Shown: positions 1 to 12,292 of the stretch, piece by piece | How the letters are laid out: each line of letters starts with the position of its first letter | How positions within the stretch are numbered: position 1 is the stretch's first letter | NCBI RefSeq assembly: GCF_000143535.2 | Contig: NC_037313.1 | Location: forward strand, 627,501 to 691,500 | Origin: Botrytis cinerea B05.10 | Taxonomy: Eukaryota; Ascomycota; Leotiomycetes; Helotiales; Sclerotiniaceae | Direction of reading: 5' to 3' | Length of the DNA stretch: 64,000 nt | Made by a program: the position numbers and the translations under genes | Notes under the pieces: model-generated | Databases searched by the model: none | Told to the model about the DNA's origin: nothing | The model's input: only the letters and a program-made list of their open reading frames with translations

Positions 1-428
1 AAAGCTTCTAATTGAAAAATAAATTGGAAGTAATATAAATGATTTATTTTTCACTTCTTTTCCTTTTTAAACTTTCGATTAATACTTTTCATCTATTTTA
101 TAGTTTTTACATTTACTCCACTTTTTCTAGCTTTTATATTCACTTCTTCTTTCCTTTTAGTTTTTACATTCGTTTTTTTTCCGTTTACTTCTTCTATAAC
201 TTTGATATTCAAATCTCTAAAGCCCTTAAGCCTTTATTTTCTTTTTTTCTATTAAAATTCAATACTAAACGGATTTCAAAACATATCGATTCTATTCGTT
301 ATTGATGAGATAGCATTTCTTTAATAACAAATGAAATATATTATTATTGTATTATATGTAATAAAATTTGTATGGAGATTTATATTGAATTTCTCTTCGT
401 CGAAAATATTAAGTTTGCCACTACAGGG
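1..428 (+). mobile_element. Family D TIR element, right part of a RIP-mutated copy (cut by window edge)
   Basis: This stretch aligns by eye with 47081-47522, the right two thirds of the intact element at 46770-47522. It runs from the shared AAAGCTTCT start to the terminal TGCCACYACAGGG. Differences are mostly C-to-T and G-to-A, as expected of RIP. The left end of the element lies outside the window. A pyrimidine-rich reading frame (39-305) is shared with the intact copy, but it survives because the strand has few G-containing codons, so I do not call it a gene. Confidence 0.8.
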
Positions 429-774
429 ATGGTGTTCGTTGTACTGTAAAGTGGTATGGAGACGATTCTGTCTGAGTCGAAATGTGTAGAAATGGTTGCC
501 TTGAAGCCGGTGCTAGAAACTGGTATCTATCCGGTCATTTTGGATCCCACCGGTCCAAGATCCATACTCCAATTGTGTTCTCCCCCAAGAAGTAAGGAAC
601 GCTCACTAGCGCTAATATAAACCCACGCTCCCGCTACAGTCCCCAATAATTTGTTCCAAAGCTCCGTCACCAGAGCTCCCTCCAAACTCCAATGCACCGT
701 CAAAGGGTCGTCCCCACTTCTTCCGCCAGCGTGCTCGTCATGAGCTAAACTGCACCGCCAGTAATTTCTCTCAG

Positions 775-975
775 TGTAACACATCAAGCCCTCCGTACTC
801 AAATTTTCCCGTTGGTGCGGTGATCTTCACAAATGGCAGCAAATTAATTGCTGATGCTAATGTAGATGATACCGCATATCCTGTGGGGACTTGCGCGGAG
901 AAAGCTGCGTTCGGGAAGGCTGTTGTACAGGGTGACAAAATTTCTCCGGTGCTGCACATACTTGGGATCAAATCA
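775..975 (+). pseudogene. Cytidine deaminase fragment
   Basis: The frame read from about 775 encodes PYSNFPVGAVIFTNG, then NVDDTAYPVGTCAEKAAFGK. These are the hallmark segments of tetrameric cytidine deaminases (pyrimidine salvage, cytidine to uridine), including the zinc-ligand Cys and catalytic Glu of the C-A-E motif. A plausible 3' splice site (TTTCTCTCAG) precedes the exon. After about 60 residues the frame meets a stop at about 981, and the second zinc motif (PCGxCRQ) is not seen in any frame downstream. No convincing first exon or start is visible between 430 and 770. The fragment is not heavily RIP-mutated. It is most likely a truncated pseudogene; an intact gene with a long second intron is less likely. 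The family assignment is strong, the extent weak. Confidence 0.72.
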
Positions 976-1550
976 AACTGTTGAAAGATGACTGCGATGG
1001 TGCAATTATTCTCAACTTGGGGTCTGGGCTCTCCGTAGTGGTGTTGATGAGAATAGAGAGCATGGTTTAGGTACCTGGACTGGTAAATATGCCCCCACGA
1101 ATTGCGTAGGTCCTAAATGTCTAATTGTATTCTGTCTAGAAAGCTAGCTACGTATTGAAAGTAGTAAATTCTTATATAGACTCTACTGAAAGAGCTAGTC
1201 TCTTTCGCATTCGTTTAGGGCGTTGTTACAGTAGCTATATTACAGTAGTCATTGAATTGGAGTCATTCACTTCGTTCATACACTAAAAAAAACAAATACT
1301 CAACTCCCACGTATCCAAACAGCGGATCCAGCTGTAAAATATTTGGGATTGAGAGGAAGATAGTTAATTAAGATTATCAGAAAGTCAGATTATTCAGATG
1401 ATCTAGATGACTCCGCCGAAGTGGATGAAGTGGAAGGTGTTGACGAAGACGTAATTGCTGATCCTTGACAAAAAATTCACAACGTTACTAAGGTTCATTG
1501 GTGACTCTTGTGAGATTCTGGTGCCGAGTATGCCTAAGCTGTAATGTCTG

Positions 1551-1848
1551 TTATGTGGCGTGCAATATTATGATGCATGGAGGAGAAAGCAATGCGAATG
1601 ACTTGAATTCCAGATTCGCTAGATGATTCAGGGGTTGTTTCGGTGGGGCAGCATCTTTTTTGGCAAGTTCTCTCTCGATAGCCTTTAGAATGTCTTCGGT
1701 TGAAACACTCTCTTTGAGAAAGATACTTCTATGAAAACTATTTCAATGACGATTCAGAGGCACTCACTACGAGGATGGGCACTGGTCGCAGTATACCCTA
1801 CCCCGTATAAGTTGAGCTTAGTAGAGTAATCAACATTAATATCGACGC
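1551..1848 (-). pseudogene. Two exon-like segments of an unrecognised gene (remnant)
   Basis: On the minus strand 1728-1551 is open for 59 codons. It contains a charged, coding-like stretch (VSTEDILKAIERELAKKD) and ends in TAA. It is preceded by a possible 42-nt intron (1770-1729, GTAGTG...TCATAG). Upstream, 1848-1771 reads VDINVDYSTKLNLYGVGYT in another open frame. The two segments do not join in frame across that intron, so the gene is broken, sequenced out of frame, or spliced in a way I cannot see. No family recognised. A pyrimidine-rich stretch at about 1900-1945 on the same strand could be the old promoter or leader. Confidence 0.25.
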
Positions 1849-2065
1849 CATCTATGTTAACAGATTATCGAACTGATATACACGTAGGAACTTTTGTTTA
1901 GAGATGTTCAGAGTGACGATAGAGAGAATGATAGAGAAGAGTCTCGAGGGGGTCTTGTCTTGCCTTGTACGGTGCACTGGTATCTTCGGTTTATTTAGTT
2001 TGCAGGAGTTCATGAAGAATTAGTGGAGGCGGTATGGTTCAAAAAGAGGAATTGATATTTTAGTG

Positions 2066-2251
2066 CTAGCTAGTATGCAAAGTTTGAAGTATTAGAAAGC
2101 CGCGCTGATCCCTAAATATCTCGTCACTACAGAATATATCTTGACCATTGTGGCCTATTCCTCTAAATCCCAAAATCCTGTTATCCTTTTGAAAGAAACA
2201 TTCCGCACTATCCATCCACCTCTCACCAATCAATTTCTCCATCCCAACCAA
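2066..2251 (-). pseudogene. Short coding-like ORF of unknown identity
   Basis: An open frame of 61 codons with ordinary amino-acid composition (for example ILGFRGIGHNGQDIFCSDE) lies 107 bp downstream of the membrane-protein gene on the same strand. It has no recognised motif and no visible splice partners. The island holds other broken genes, so a decayed exon is the most economical reading. A chance ORF is also possible. Confidence 0.2.
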
Positions 2252-2358
2252 TCAAGTAAACTACACCACTTGTGCATCAATCCATGATTATCTTGTCGAC
2301 ACCGAAATATGTGTTGAGATATCGCAAATTATACTATAGATATTCGCCTTCACATTTA

Positions 2359-3286
2359 TTAAGTCTTGCAGGACTTGATTGTCCAACAGACCAGGCGTAT
2401 GTAACCCTATTGATCAAATAAATTAGCATATAAGTTAGATTATGGTGAAAAGCTGAAACCAATAACTTACTGGGGCGGCGAGGATAATGGCAATAAATGC
2501 GAGAAGCCATTGTTGCTTGCCTTCCAAAAACAATACACTGGCGATAAGCAAGACAATACCCACAAAGAGCAATACAGACATGTATGTTCTTGACGACTGC
2601 AAAGTAAGGTTCGTTTGGACTGTTGAGAAGCTGGTGAAGATATTGTCAACAGTACGGAGGATTTCGGAGGTACTCTGGATGGCGTATTCGTTTTGTTGAA
2701 AATACCCATTGATCAAAGAGGTTGCAATACAACTCCAAATTACCAATGATGCGAAAAGCCACATGAACAAAGGTATCTGTGTAAGAAATTCCGCAAATTT
2801 CTGAGCATCAAAGGATTCTAAACAAGTGACGATCATCTTGACTATCTCCAATTTTTCTCCATTGTTGAGTCCCATGATGAAGTAGATTGTTGCAGGAGAT
2901 AGAAAAAGTGTAGGGAATCGGAGATATCTGAGAATCATATAGTGGGAGTTACTGAGAAAGCCGTAGATAGTGGCTGTAAAAAGTCCGGTAGCGAGTAGTA
3001 TACCTGTCAACAAAGCAATCTCATATTGGGAGTTGCTGAGAAAGCCGTAGGTAGTAGCTGTAGAGAAAGCGGCAGCGAGTAGCATTCCTGTCAACAAAAC
3101 AATCTCATATTGGGAGTTGCTGAGAAAGCCGTAGGTAGCAGCTGTAGAAAGTCCGGTAGCGAGTAGTATACCTGCCAACAAAATAATCTCATATTGGGAG
3201 TTGCTGAGAAAGTCGTAGGTAGTAGCCGTAGAAAATGCGGTAACGAGTAATATACCTGTCAACAAAACAATCTTGGTCGATGTCAT
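2359..3286 (-). CDS. Polytopic membrane protein with four tandem 28-residue hydrophobic repeats (two exons)
   Basis: Exon 1 is 3286-2471, the intron 2470-2407 (GTAAGT donor, CTAAC branch sequence, CAATAG acceptor), and exon 2 is 2406-2359. The product is 287 aa and begins MTSTKIVLLTG. Residues 1-112 are four copies of a 28-aa unit of the type LLTGILLATGLSTATTYGFLSNSQYEI, each with a hydrophobic span of about 20 residues and a short polar NSQYE loop. Further hydrophobic spans follow at about 118-138, 175-195 and 235-271. Between them lies a soluble stretch (GLNNGEKLEIVKMIVTCLES, and Thr/Ser-rich STVQTNLTLQSS). No catalytic motif or known family recognised. The start is the first ATG of the open frame and precedes the repeats directly. 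It is the only intact-looking gene left of the AT-rich block and is bordered by broken genes, so it may be lineage-specific. The role is unknown. Confidence 0.6.
2948..3285 (-). repeat. Four tandem 84-bp coding repeats
   Basis: Four consecutive 84-bp units within exon 1 of the membrane-protein gene share blocks such as ATCTCATATTGGGAGTTGCT and GAGTAGTATACCTG, with about 10-25% divergence between units by eye. The period is a multiple of three, so the frame is kept. The outermost unit (nearest the start codon) and innermost unit are the most divergent. Confidence 0.9.
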
Positions 3287-3750
3287 GGTGAGTTATTCAG
3301 GACAATTAAATTGTGATGTACTTATGGCTTTGTCGAGTTTGGTCAAGTCTGTAAAGGTTGAATCTCTGAAGGTTGAGTGGAGGAGTCAGAATAGATGAGT
3401 TGGATGAAAGATGTTCCGAGTTGTAAATTTTAGCTGAGTTGTCGGTCGTTTGATGAAACTATATAGATACCTACTACTGTCCACTCTCATTACCGAGAAT
3501 TTAACCGAGATATTTGACAAGACCAAGGTGCTTTGTTCTGAATCTTGTTTCCTGAAAGCCGTGTAACCACTCAGAACTACGGTTCAGCAGACCCATCTCA
3601 ATGATGTCTTAGTAATAGTCTAAGTCTAATCAATTGTCTCTTAAGAATCTATATCATTTATCTTTGTCTTTTCCTAGTTCATCATCGCTTTGTATCCCCT
3701 AGACTACCAAAGCAGGGCGCCTTCGCTTAATGAGGGGTTATTAACTAATT
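3287..3750. other. Upstream region of the membrane-protein gene and edge of the AT-rich block
   Basis: About 460 bp of moderate GC upstream of the start codon at 3286 should contain the promoter. No specific element recognised. Composition turns sharply A+T-rich at about 3750. Confidence 0.4.
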
Positions 3751-4130
3751 AGATTATCAGCATTCCTTAAATATAATATAATATTCACGTTTATTCTCTA
3801 ATTTAATATTCGATAGATATCATTTCTATATCAAAAGTTTGAATATAGTAATACATACTAACTTTCAATCTATACTTTTTTTTCAAATTATGAAAATCGA
3901 AGTTTGAAATCATAATTCTATTTTGTAAATATTATAATTGAAAAACTATTGAAATAATAAGACTTTATTATATAATATATAGTGAATAAACTATAAAAGC
4001 GCTCTAAGTTACTAGGCTAGGAGATGCTTCATTATTAAAATTATTTAATATCTATATACTATTAAAAGTCTGAATAAAAAGCAATTTTCATTAAATAGAA
4101 TATTTTTGTTATCAACTGAGTAGTAATTAT

Positions 4131-5790
4131 CCCTATGGTAGTAGAATCCGTGATTAACGAAGTGAACACTTCGTTAGTGTAATAAAATATTTAGTATTTT
4201 CATTATATATTGAATAGTCGTTTTTAGTAAATTAATATAATTAATCTTAGCTTCGTGAAACACCAAACTTATTCTAATCAATAATATGTTAATAAATTTC
4301 TTGAATTTAGAAAACTTATTACAAGTTTTAGTCTAAAACAATTATTTTCAAATAAAAAAGTTTATTTATATTGTAGTTACTATGTACTTATATTAGTAGA
4401 AATCCTATAAAACGCATTTCTATATATATTACATTTCTACAATTATATTTTATAATTTTGATTATACCTTCAATTTGTACTTTATAATATATTGAAGAGG
4501 TATAAAATAATACTTATAAATGTTTTACTTTATATATATATAGCAAAATAATAAGCAAATCAAAGAAAGATATTAGTTTCTATTAAATTATAAAGAACCT
4601 TGTATTTTCTTATATATTAATCAATTTAAATTATACATAAAATGAAATAAATAATATCATTATAATATATATAATTATTCCTGAAAGCTGTGAATAAACA
4701 GGTTATTTAAAAGTTTGAATTTGATTGTAATATTAAAATTATTAAAAGAATTTTAATTAAATATAATATAGCTAATTGGAAATGTAAAAAGAAATTAAAG
4801 CTTATATAAGTATATATTGTTAAACGATTTGTATAGTGCTTATTTTATATAAAATTGATGGTTGAAGAATTAAATTTAATTGTATAATCAAATGCATGTT
4901 TTATAGAGTGAGTAATAGGGAAAAGATTAGATTAATGGTTTTGTATTAGTTTTTAAAAACGGAATTTAGAAATAATCGAAACTTATAATATAAAAAAGAA
5001 TATAAAGATTACATATTAAGGAAACTTTTGAAATATTGAGAGAAGCAATTTATATATAGAGTATGTTTGATAGGTTTTAAAAGTAAGAGTGTATGAGATG
5101 TTTTTTAATATTGTTATTAATAAAAGCGAATTAGAATGTATTTTTTAGAGGTTAGAGAGTTGTTTATAAATAGTTTGGGATATATTAGATAAGGATTTGT
5201 TTAGTAATTTGGGAGTTAGTAGATTTAATATTTAATATTAAAAAAGTGTAGTACAAAATGTGACACTATAAAATAAGCGGGGGGCGGATATCAGTGGCCT
5301 AGTACTGTAAATTCGATTAATAATCGATGAATATATATATATATAGATTAAAGTTATTCAATATTTCCCTTTATATAATATAATATAATAGTAAAACTTT
5401 TAATTAAAGAATAAATCATAAATGAAATAATTCGATTTATAAACAAACCCTCTTTAAATTTTCAACTAATATCTTTTACTCACTCTTTAATTTGCATACT
5501 TACTTTCTTCTTCTTCTTAACTCTTATTCACCTCTTTAATGTCCTTCTAATATTTATATATATTTTCTTTCATTCAAATTTCCTATCTATAACTCTAATA
5601 TTCAATAATTCTAAAATCTCTTAATTCATTCAAAACTCTCATTTTTTTTTAAAAAAAATCTATAATAAACGAATTACAAAATGTACTAATTTTATTTATT
5701 ATTATTAACAAAATAATTGTATTAATAATAAATAAAATGTTAACATTATACAAATTAAAATTTAAATATTTAATGAAGTAAAATCTCGGA
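4131..5790 (+). mobile_element. Family D TIR element, RIP-mutated copy with a ~0.9-kb internal insertion
   Basis: 4131-4370 follows the left part of the intact element at 46770, starting CCCTATGGTAGTAGAATCCG against CCCTGTGGTGGCAGAATCCG. 5310-5790 follows its right part, from TTCGATTA through the pyrimidine-rich segment. Between these, about 940 bp has no counterpart in the intact copy. The insertion ends near a small GC patch (GCGGGGGGCGG, 5278-5288). The right terminal repeat is too decayed to place exactly. Orientation is the same as the other two copies. Confidence 0.6.
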
Positions 5791-7029
5791 AAACCTTGAT
5801 CTATTTTTAATATAAAGTAAATAGTACAGAGCTTTAAAGATGTGATTGAAAAATGTATCTCTGAATTTGTTTGAAAGCAACTCTAATATTTAAAAAAAAA
5901 ATAGTTTCAATTATTTTTATAAAGATTAAAGAATTCATAATGAACGTAAAATGAATGGAAAATTAAATGTAATAGCTGAACAATAAAAAGAAAGCAATAA
6001 CTTTGAGTTTAAAATAATGATTATAAAATTTGTTAGAATGTTTTTAAGTTTTTTGTAAAAAAATAAAAATTTGTAATGAATATAATGTAAAAAGGTCAAA
6101 TGGAAATCTGAAAATTATATTAGTTATATTAGTTATGTATTTCGGTTCTGAATTATGTTACGATATACTAAATTACTTTATAATGATATCTGACATATTC
6201 AAACTATTATTTTAGTCATAATTGTTAACATTGATAACAAGATATATAGATGAAAAGTGTTAAATTTATAACAAAGTCGATTAATTAAGAAGAAAAGTAT
6301 AAATCCCTTATACATCAAATACTAGAATATCAGAATATGAAATTGAAAGTATAAATACAATACTTGGAAATTTTTGATAAAAAATATTACAAATTAATTA
6401 CATCATTTTTAAAATTTAAGTTTTTAAACAGTATTATTTTTATGATTTTTTTTCAATTGCTTGTTGCTTTGTTAAAAATTTATTTGAATAATTTTTGAGG
6501 AAAGCTTACATTTACATAGCTAATACAATCTACACCAATTTGAAAATTCTAAACACAGAAAGAGATTATATGATTAATGTATATAGATGATTTGGAATTT
6601 TCAACTTAATGACAATACATGAATTGAAAGCAAAAAATATAGACGTGTTTTGATATACAATATAGATTCAAATATAGATTTAAGAATCTTTTAATAAATT
6701 TGAACTCAAAAATTGAATATCTCAGAATAATTTATATGAGATATTCTATAAATTCAATAGACAGAATTATTTTTATTTTTATATTTAGATTTAGATTATT
6801 AAACAACTTCAAATTTTATTCTTTGTAAATTTGAAAGTTCGATACTTTTACTCACATCTAAAACAAGAGAAATGGAAAGTTTGTATTCAAGCTATAATTC
6901 AAATTCTAACAAGTTAAGAAGTTTATTCCATTTTTATTAAAATCTAAACAATACTCTTCAAGAAAACTAAGATATTTGAATAAAAAATTTATTGAAATCT
7001 TTTTTATCTTTATAATTCCAAGATTGTAT

Positions 7030-7115
7030 AATATAGAACTACAGGCTTTTCCTCAGTCCTTCGTAGCTAAAAACAACAACGACATCGCTAGCACTCTCCG
7101 TAGTTATTTTTGATG
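7030..7115 (+). repeat. Dispersed repeat G, copy 1
   Basis: The segment AGGCTTTTCCTCAGTCCTTC and the roughly 60 bp after it match 37485-37555 (AAGCTTTTCCCCAGCCCTTT and following), including a shared CACTCTC...TAGTTATTTTT tail. Differences are largely C/T and G/A. Homology may extend weakly on both sides. Confidence 0.6.
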
Positions 7116-8315
7116 CTACTCGAAATCTATGCCTATATTTGTGCTGTACAGCTTTTAAAGTATTGAATCTCATAAGGATTTCTATTCATCTGGGAACTTT
7201 GAAGCTTTTTGAAAGGGTAATTTATACATTGACTTAAATATCTAATGATAAATCTAATAAATCTTATAAACCTTTTTTTGTTTTTTTAAACCTTTTTTAT
7301 ATCTGTTTCTAAATCATTGCAATCTAGTAAATCTAATAATTCTCTTTCTAATTGATCTTAATGAATTATATTAAATCCAAAAGCCTAAGATTCTTTATCT
7401 CTTTCAGTGTATTCCCAAATCTCTAAATAAATTTGAAATGTTTATTCAATTCTTTAAAACTTCAATTTGCTTTTTCAATCTGATTTTTGAATCAATTGTT
7501 TCTTTGATAAACAATAACTCACAAAAATTATACAATTGGAAGTTTTCAATTTAAAGAATAATATAATGTTTTTTGTTTTTATTTTATGAATATTTTTATT
7601 TTGATTTGTTAACTAATTCATCAATTCACACGAGCTTTTTTCTGATATTTCTTTATAGATTTTATGTAATTTTTAAATCGATCAGTTTTCAGTTACAAAT
7701 TATGTTTTAAATTTTGTATGTTAGGGATACATATAATAAAGAAATATGAAAAGTAGATACAAAAACCCGTAACAAATACATTCTTAATTTCAATCACGAA
7801 AGTCCGAGAAAATGCTTGTGATCTAGAATCTCAAATATATTATTTTACCAAAATAAAACCTTGAAAATGAATAAAAAATCAAATTCAAAAGTATAGAAAT
7901 ATCTTAAAGTTTAGGTATTGTAATAACCTTTGATGTAACAGATTTATGAAGAATATTCGATATGTATGAAAACTTTCATAATTTAGTAATGAAAATTATT
8001 ATAAAATATTACGATCATTCTAAATTCGTTTTCATATATTATCACTATATCAATTTTACTAACCTTCAATCTAATTTCCATATTATAAGCGATATGTATT
8101 TACAAAACATTTTCATTTTTAGAGAGATAGCTTTGCAAGAAGAACATGTTCACGTTTTCAATAATATAAACAATAAAAATATCATTAAGTTTTCGAATAA
8201 ATTTAATATTTATATATGCACATGTTACTCTCTACAAGCAATTTCAATTTAAATAGTATGTCATTCTGATTTAATTATGTGTTCTTGGTACCAAATAAAA
8301 GAATTACTGAAATTT

Positions 8316-8722
8316 TTTATCCGCCTAATTAGATACTCTCAAGCCCCTCAAATGTCATTTAATTATCTTTATGCTCTTAAATTAAAAGAGAGTTTACTCT
8401 CATGCCCTTTAGAGTCTATAATAGAGAAGCGAATATAGTAAACAACTTCAATTCAATAGTTATTGTATTATTATTTTAAATAAATATAAAATGGATAGAT
8501 TAGCTCTTTGAACCAAATCAGTTAGTTTTTCAAATAGAATATAATATGATATTTTGAACCTTTCAATATGAACAGATTTTGTAATAAATAACGAAAAGAT
8601 TGATTTCCTAGTAAACAATGAAAAGGTCGATTCTATAATAAGTAAATAAATTTAATCTTTAAGGCTAGAATCTATTATGAAATAAATCTGAGGGGTATAA
8701 GAGTAATTTGACGTTTTTTATT
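8316..8722. mobile_element. Family B MITE
   Basis: The left end reads ACTCTCAAGCCCCTCAAATG and the right end GAGGGGTATAAGAGTAATTTG. As reverse complements these match the ends of the copies at 34744-35038 and 40104-40489. Each TIR carries two spaced ATTACTCTYATGC-like blocks. No coding capacity. End positions are uncertain by several bases. Confidence 0.65.
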
Positions 8723-9434
8723 TGATTATGTAAAAATTATTTTGATATCAATAAAATCGACTGGAATTTAGATTCCAATTATTGAAATTTGTTGAATTAG
8801 AAACATTAATATTTGAAATCAGAATTTTTATAGTAGAGTTCGAATCCATAATTGAAAAGTAGAATTTAGAATGAAATTTAATTTTACAAATAAACAGCTA
8901 AACGATGTGAAGTATATGTATACTTCAACTTTCATGATATAAGTGTAATATTTTAGATTTCTAATAACATTAATATATGTGATTTTTTAATTGAATATTA
9001 ACGAATAGTTAAAAGTTATAAGAGTTAATCTACATTCAATAGTTCAAATTTCATATTAAGACACTATTATAATAGAAATAATTGTTTCGATGAAAAATTT
9101 CTTTTTTGAATAAAACCAAAAAAGTTTGTAGTTCTTCTTTTTCATTGGAAAAATTATTTTGAGGTTATATATTAGCAATTACAAATAGTGCCTCCCCATA
9201 TTAGTATATTTCGAAAATACTTTTATCAAAATAAACAAAACCCATTCTGTATATTAAATATCTAGGTATTAATTTTATTACTTTTTTGTACAATAATATT
9301 ATTAAGTGAGTAATTGAAAATACTCACTAATAACATAAAAGTTCTATTATAAATATATTATCATTATTATGAAAATCCTTCTGAGTTATCTATGATTATT
9401 ATATTGTTTAGATTGATTTTTTGTTATATGTATA

Positions 9435-11285
9435 ATGTGGTTTATTACTGAATCGCTAATATCATTGGATCGCTACTTTTTATATTATTCAATTATTTTA
9501 AATCTATATTATTCAGTAATAATTGAATCAATTAATTAAAACTATTAAGAATTTAATAATCTAGAATTTATTATATTATTTTCAAAGATTTATATATTAT
9601 ATTCTATCTTTTTATATTTATTATAATATTGATTAGAAAATGCTTTTCTATTAGAATTCCTTTCTTTTTGATATTTATTATATTGAATCTGAATATCAAT
9701 CTTTTATTGAAATAATATATCAAAAATCTTTTGTTTAATGAATATTTCTTTTTAATATGATTAAGTTTTTTTTGTATATTGATATTTATTTAATATTTCA
9801 TTTGTTATTTGAAGTATAAACTTTTTTATATTTAAAAGTATATTTTTATAAATTAATCTTTTTGTTTTTTTAATTAAAATTAATATAATTTCGAATAAAT
9901 ATATAAAGGAGTTTGATTAATAATAAGTTATTTGAGATTTAATTAGTATTGATTGAAAAAGAGTTTTTATTAAGTTGTAAAGGGTTTAAGAGATTTATTG
10001 ATTTAAATTGAAAGAGAGAAATGTAGATATATAAATTTAATAATTTAATTTTGAGAATATAGTTTTAAAATTAAAATTAATTAAATTTGTTTTTTGAAAT
10101 TCTGTTTTTATATTTTGAAAAGTGATTGGTTTTTTGTATATAGTTTTAAAAGTTATAAAAAGTTCAATTTTCGAAACATATTTGATATATATTTTGATAA
10201 ATATATTAATTTGATTATTATATAGATGTTTTAGATTATTAAAACAATTAATATTAAATGATTAAATCAAATAATTTGAATATGATAATAAATATGAATA
10301 TATAATGTTGTTCTTTTTGTAATATATTTGAAAAGCTATTGATTTATAATTTTCATATTTATTTAGTATTAATATTTGATATTTGCTTTTTCTTTGATTT
10401 TTAATATATTTATTAAAATATTTCAATTATTTTAAATCTGTTTTATTATTTGTTTACTTATTAAATATAAATTTAATAATCTATTTTATAAAAAGATTCA
10501 TTTTAATATATCAATCAGAAAAATGAATTTGTTTTTGAATTATTAAAAACAAAGGAATAGTTTTATCCTTTTCAACTTCATATTTTATTATTATAATCTA
10601 TTCTCAATTGCTTAATCATATTGATTCACTTTCATTATATTTTTTAATATTAATAATTATTATTATTATATATATAATTTCTATTATAGAATTTGTTTTA
10701 TTGAAATTATAGAAATCGCTATTCAAAATATAGTATTTTGTTTCTATATTCGTAATCAATCAAAATCATTTTTTAATAAGTTTAGGATTTTTGTAAAGAG
10801 TTTTTTGAAAGTTATAAATATAATCAAAATATATCTTTAGTTCGATTCAATACTTTATATATCGATATGCTTGGAGTTTTTTAATGTATTTCGTATTTTT
10901 TGATTCAAGAATATAATTCATTATGTTTTCTATATTCTTTAATTTGAATGAAAATCCTTTTGAATTTATATTGAGTATATATTAAACAATTACTTCTTCT
11001 TTTAATTTTATAATCTTATAATTATTTGTTTGGGTTTTCATTTGATTGTGTCAATTGTTGATTTTATTGTGTAGTGTAGATCAAGGCATTATATAGAGTT
11101 TTGTAGTTTTAGTAGTTGATAGATTCTTAGATTTATGAATAGTTTTAATAATTAAAATGATTCGGGCTTCTTTTGATGATGTTTTTATGATAATTCGTTG
11201 AAATATTGTGTATTGAAATTGAGGTGATTAAACAGTATAAAAAGTGGTGACCCGGTGATGTTAGCGATCCGGTGATAAACCATGT
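9435..11285 (-). mobile_element. Family A 1.85-kb Fot1/Flipper-like element, RIP-inactivated
   Basis: The left end is TA|ATGTGGTTTATTACTGAATC and the right end RC is TA|ACATGGTTTATCACCGGATC. The TIRs are about 48 bp, flanked by TA on both sides, enclosing 1851 bp. An oppositely oriented relative of 1850 bp lies at 42982-44831, with internal homology (for example the GAAAAGCTATTGATTTATAA region at 10330). No ORF survives. Known Tc1/mariner-superfamily Fot1/Flipper elements of fungi are about 1.8-1.9 kb, insert at TA and encode a DDE transposase; size, TIR length and TA flanks fit. The family is inferred from architecture, not from protein similarity. Confidence 0.72.
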
Positions 11286-11913
11286 TATAGCTTTTAAAAT
11301 CAAAATGTTCATTAATATATTTATTGAGAAGAAAATGAGATTGATTTGGATTTTAAAATCTATAATATATAGAATCTATTTCAATAAAAATCGGATTTCT
11401 GTTCATATATATCAATCATAAACAAAATAGATTAATTCATTTTCAGATAATTTCTTTTAAACATGTTTTCAATAATAATTTAAAAAGCATTCGGAGTTAC
11501 ATTTTTATATTATAAAACTCATATTTTATGAGCAAACTTGATTACGTAATTTTGATTCGAGATCAAAATAATACGTATAAATAGATTCGAAATTGTAACT
11601 GATATTTAAATTAATTAAATAATGATAGCTTTTTATTTATATAAAAGAGATATGTAGTTTTTTTTGGAAAATTGACCGTTTCTTATTATGATTAAAAATA
11701 TTTTTGTGAATAGAAAATGTACAAATATTACTTTTATTATCGTGAGCAAATATCATGTAATCTTATAATATCGAAAGTAAGAGTTTAGTAATGTAAAAAT
11801 TGTAATATCTCTAGATTTGTTATATTATTAAAAGATTTCTTTAAAAAAATGGTCAAAGAAATTACGTTTGAAAAAAAAGGTTTATTTGAAAAATCATAAA
11901 TATATGACTCAAT

Positions 11914-12292
11914 AAAGGAATTACTTTCACACTATTGAAAATGAGTTCGAATATTTCCATACCACTAAAATTGATATATATTTATTTTCATGCTATTTAG
12001 ATCCTAGTTTCAATACGCTAAATTCAATGATAGAGTCTGTAATAGGTTTTTTTTATTTTAATTCTAGATTCAAGTTTATTGTAATTTTTTAAAGCAAAAT
12101 CTAAAAACATTGTTTAACAAAAACGAATGACAGCTCTTTTCGAAAAACAAACTGAAGAATTTTTTTACACCTAGATAGGTAATTACAAATCTAGATTTCA
12201 GTATGAAACTACAAATTCTAGCTATTGTAAAACCTAAGTAGCACGAGAGTAATTCGGGTCAATTTTAGTGGTGCGAGAGTAATTTACCATTG
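11914..12292. mobile_element. Family B' MITE
   Basis: The left end ATTACTTTCACACTATTGAA is mirrored by the right end GTGGTGCGAGAGTAATTTACC. A second inner pair of ACTCTCGTGC/TTTTCATGC blocks is also present. It resembles 20071-20392 and, in the ACTCTCATGCC core, family B. Non-coding. Confidence 0.55.

Noticed and set aside
527..802. 91-codon minus-strand ORF with ordinary composition (...LGPVGSKMTG)
   Set aside because: It overlaps the better-supported cytidine deaminase fragment on the other strand, has no family resemblance and starts at a non-convincing site.
7962..8252. 96-codon ORF in the AT-rich block (also those at 20473, 21553, 24331, 25428, 30315, 36770, 43206)
   Set aside because: Composition is only what AT-rich random sequence gives (Ile, Asn, Lys, Tyr, Phe); no motif, no splice partner, and several cross transposon ends.
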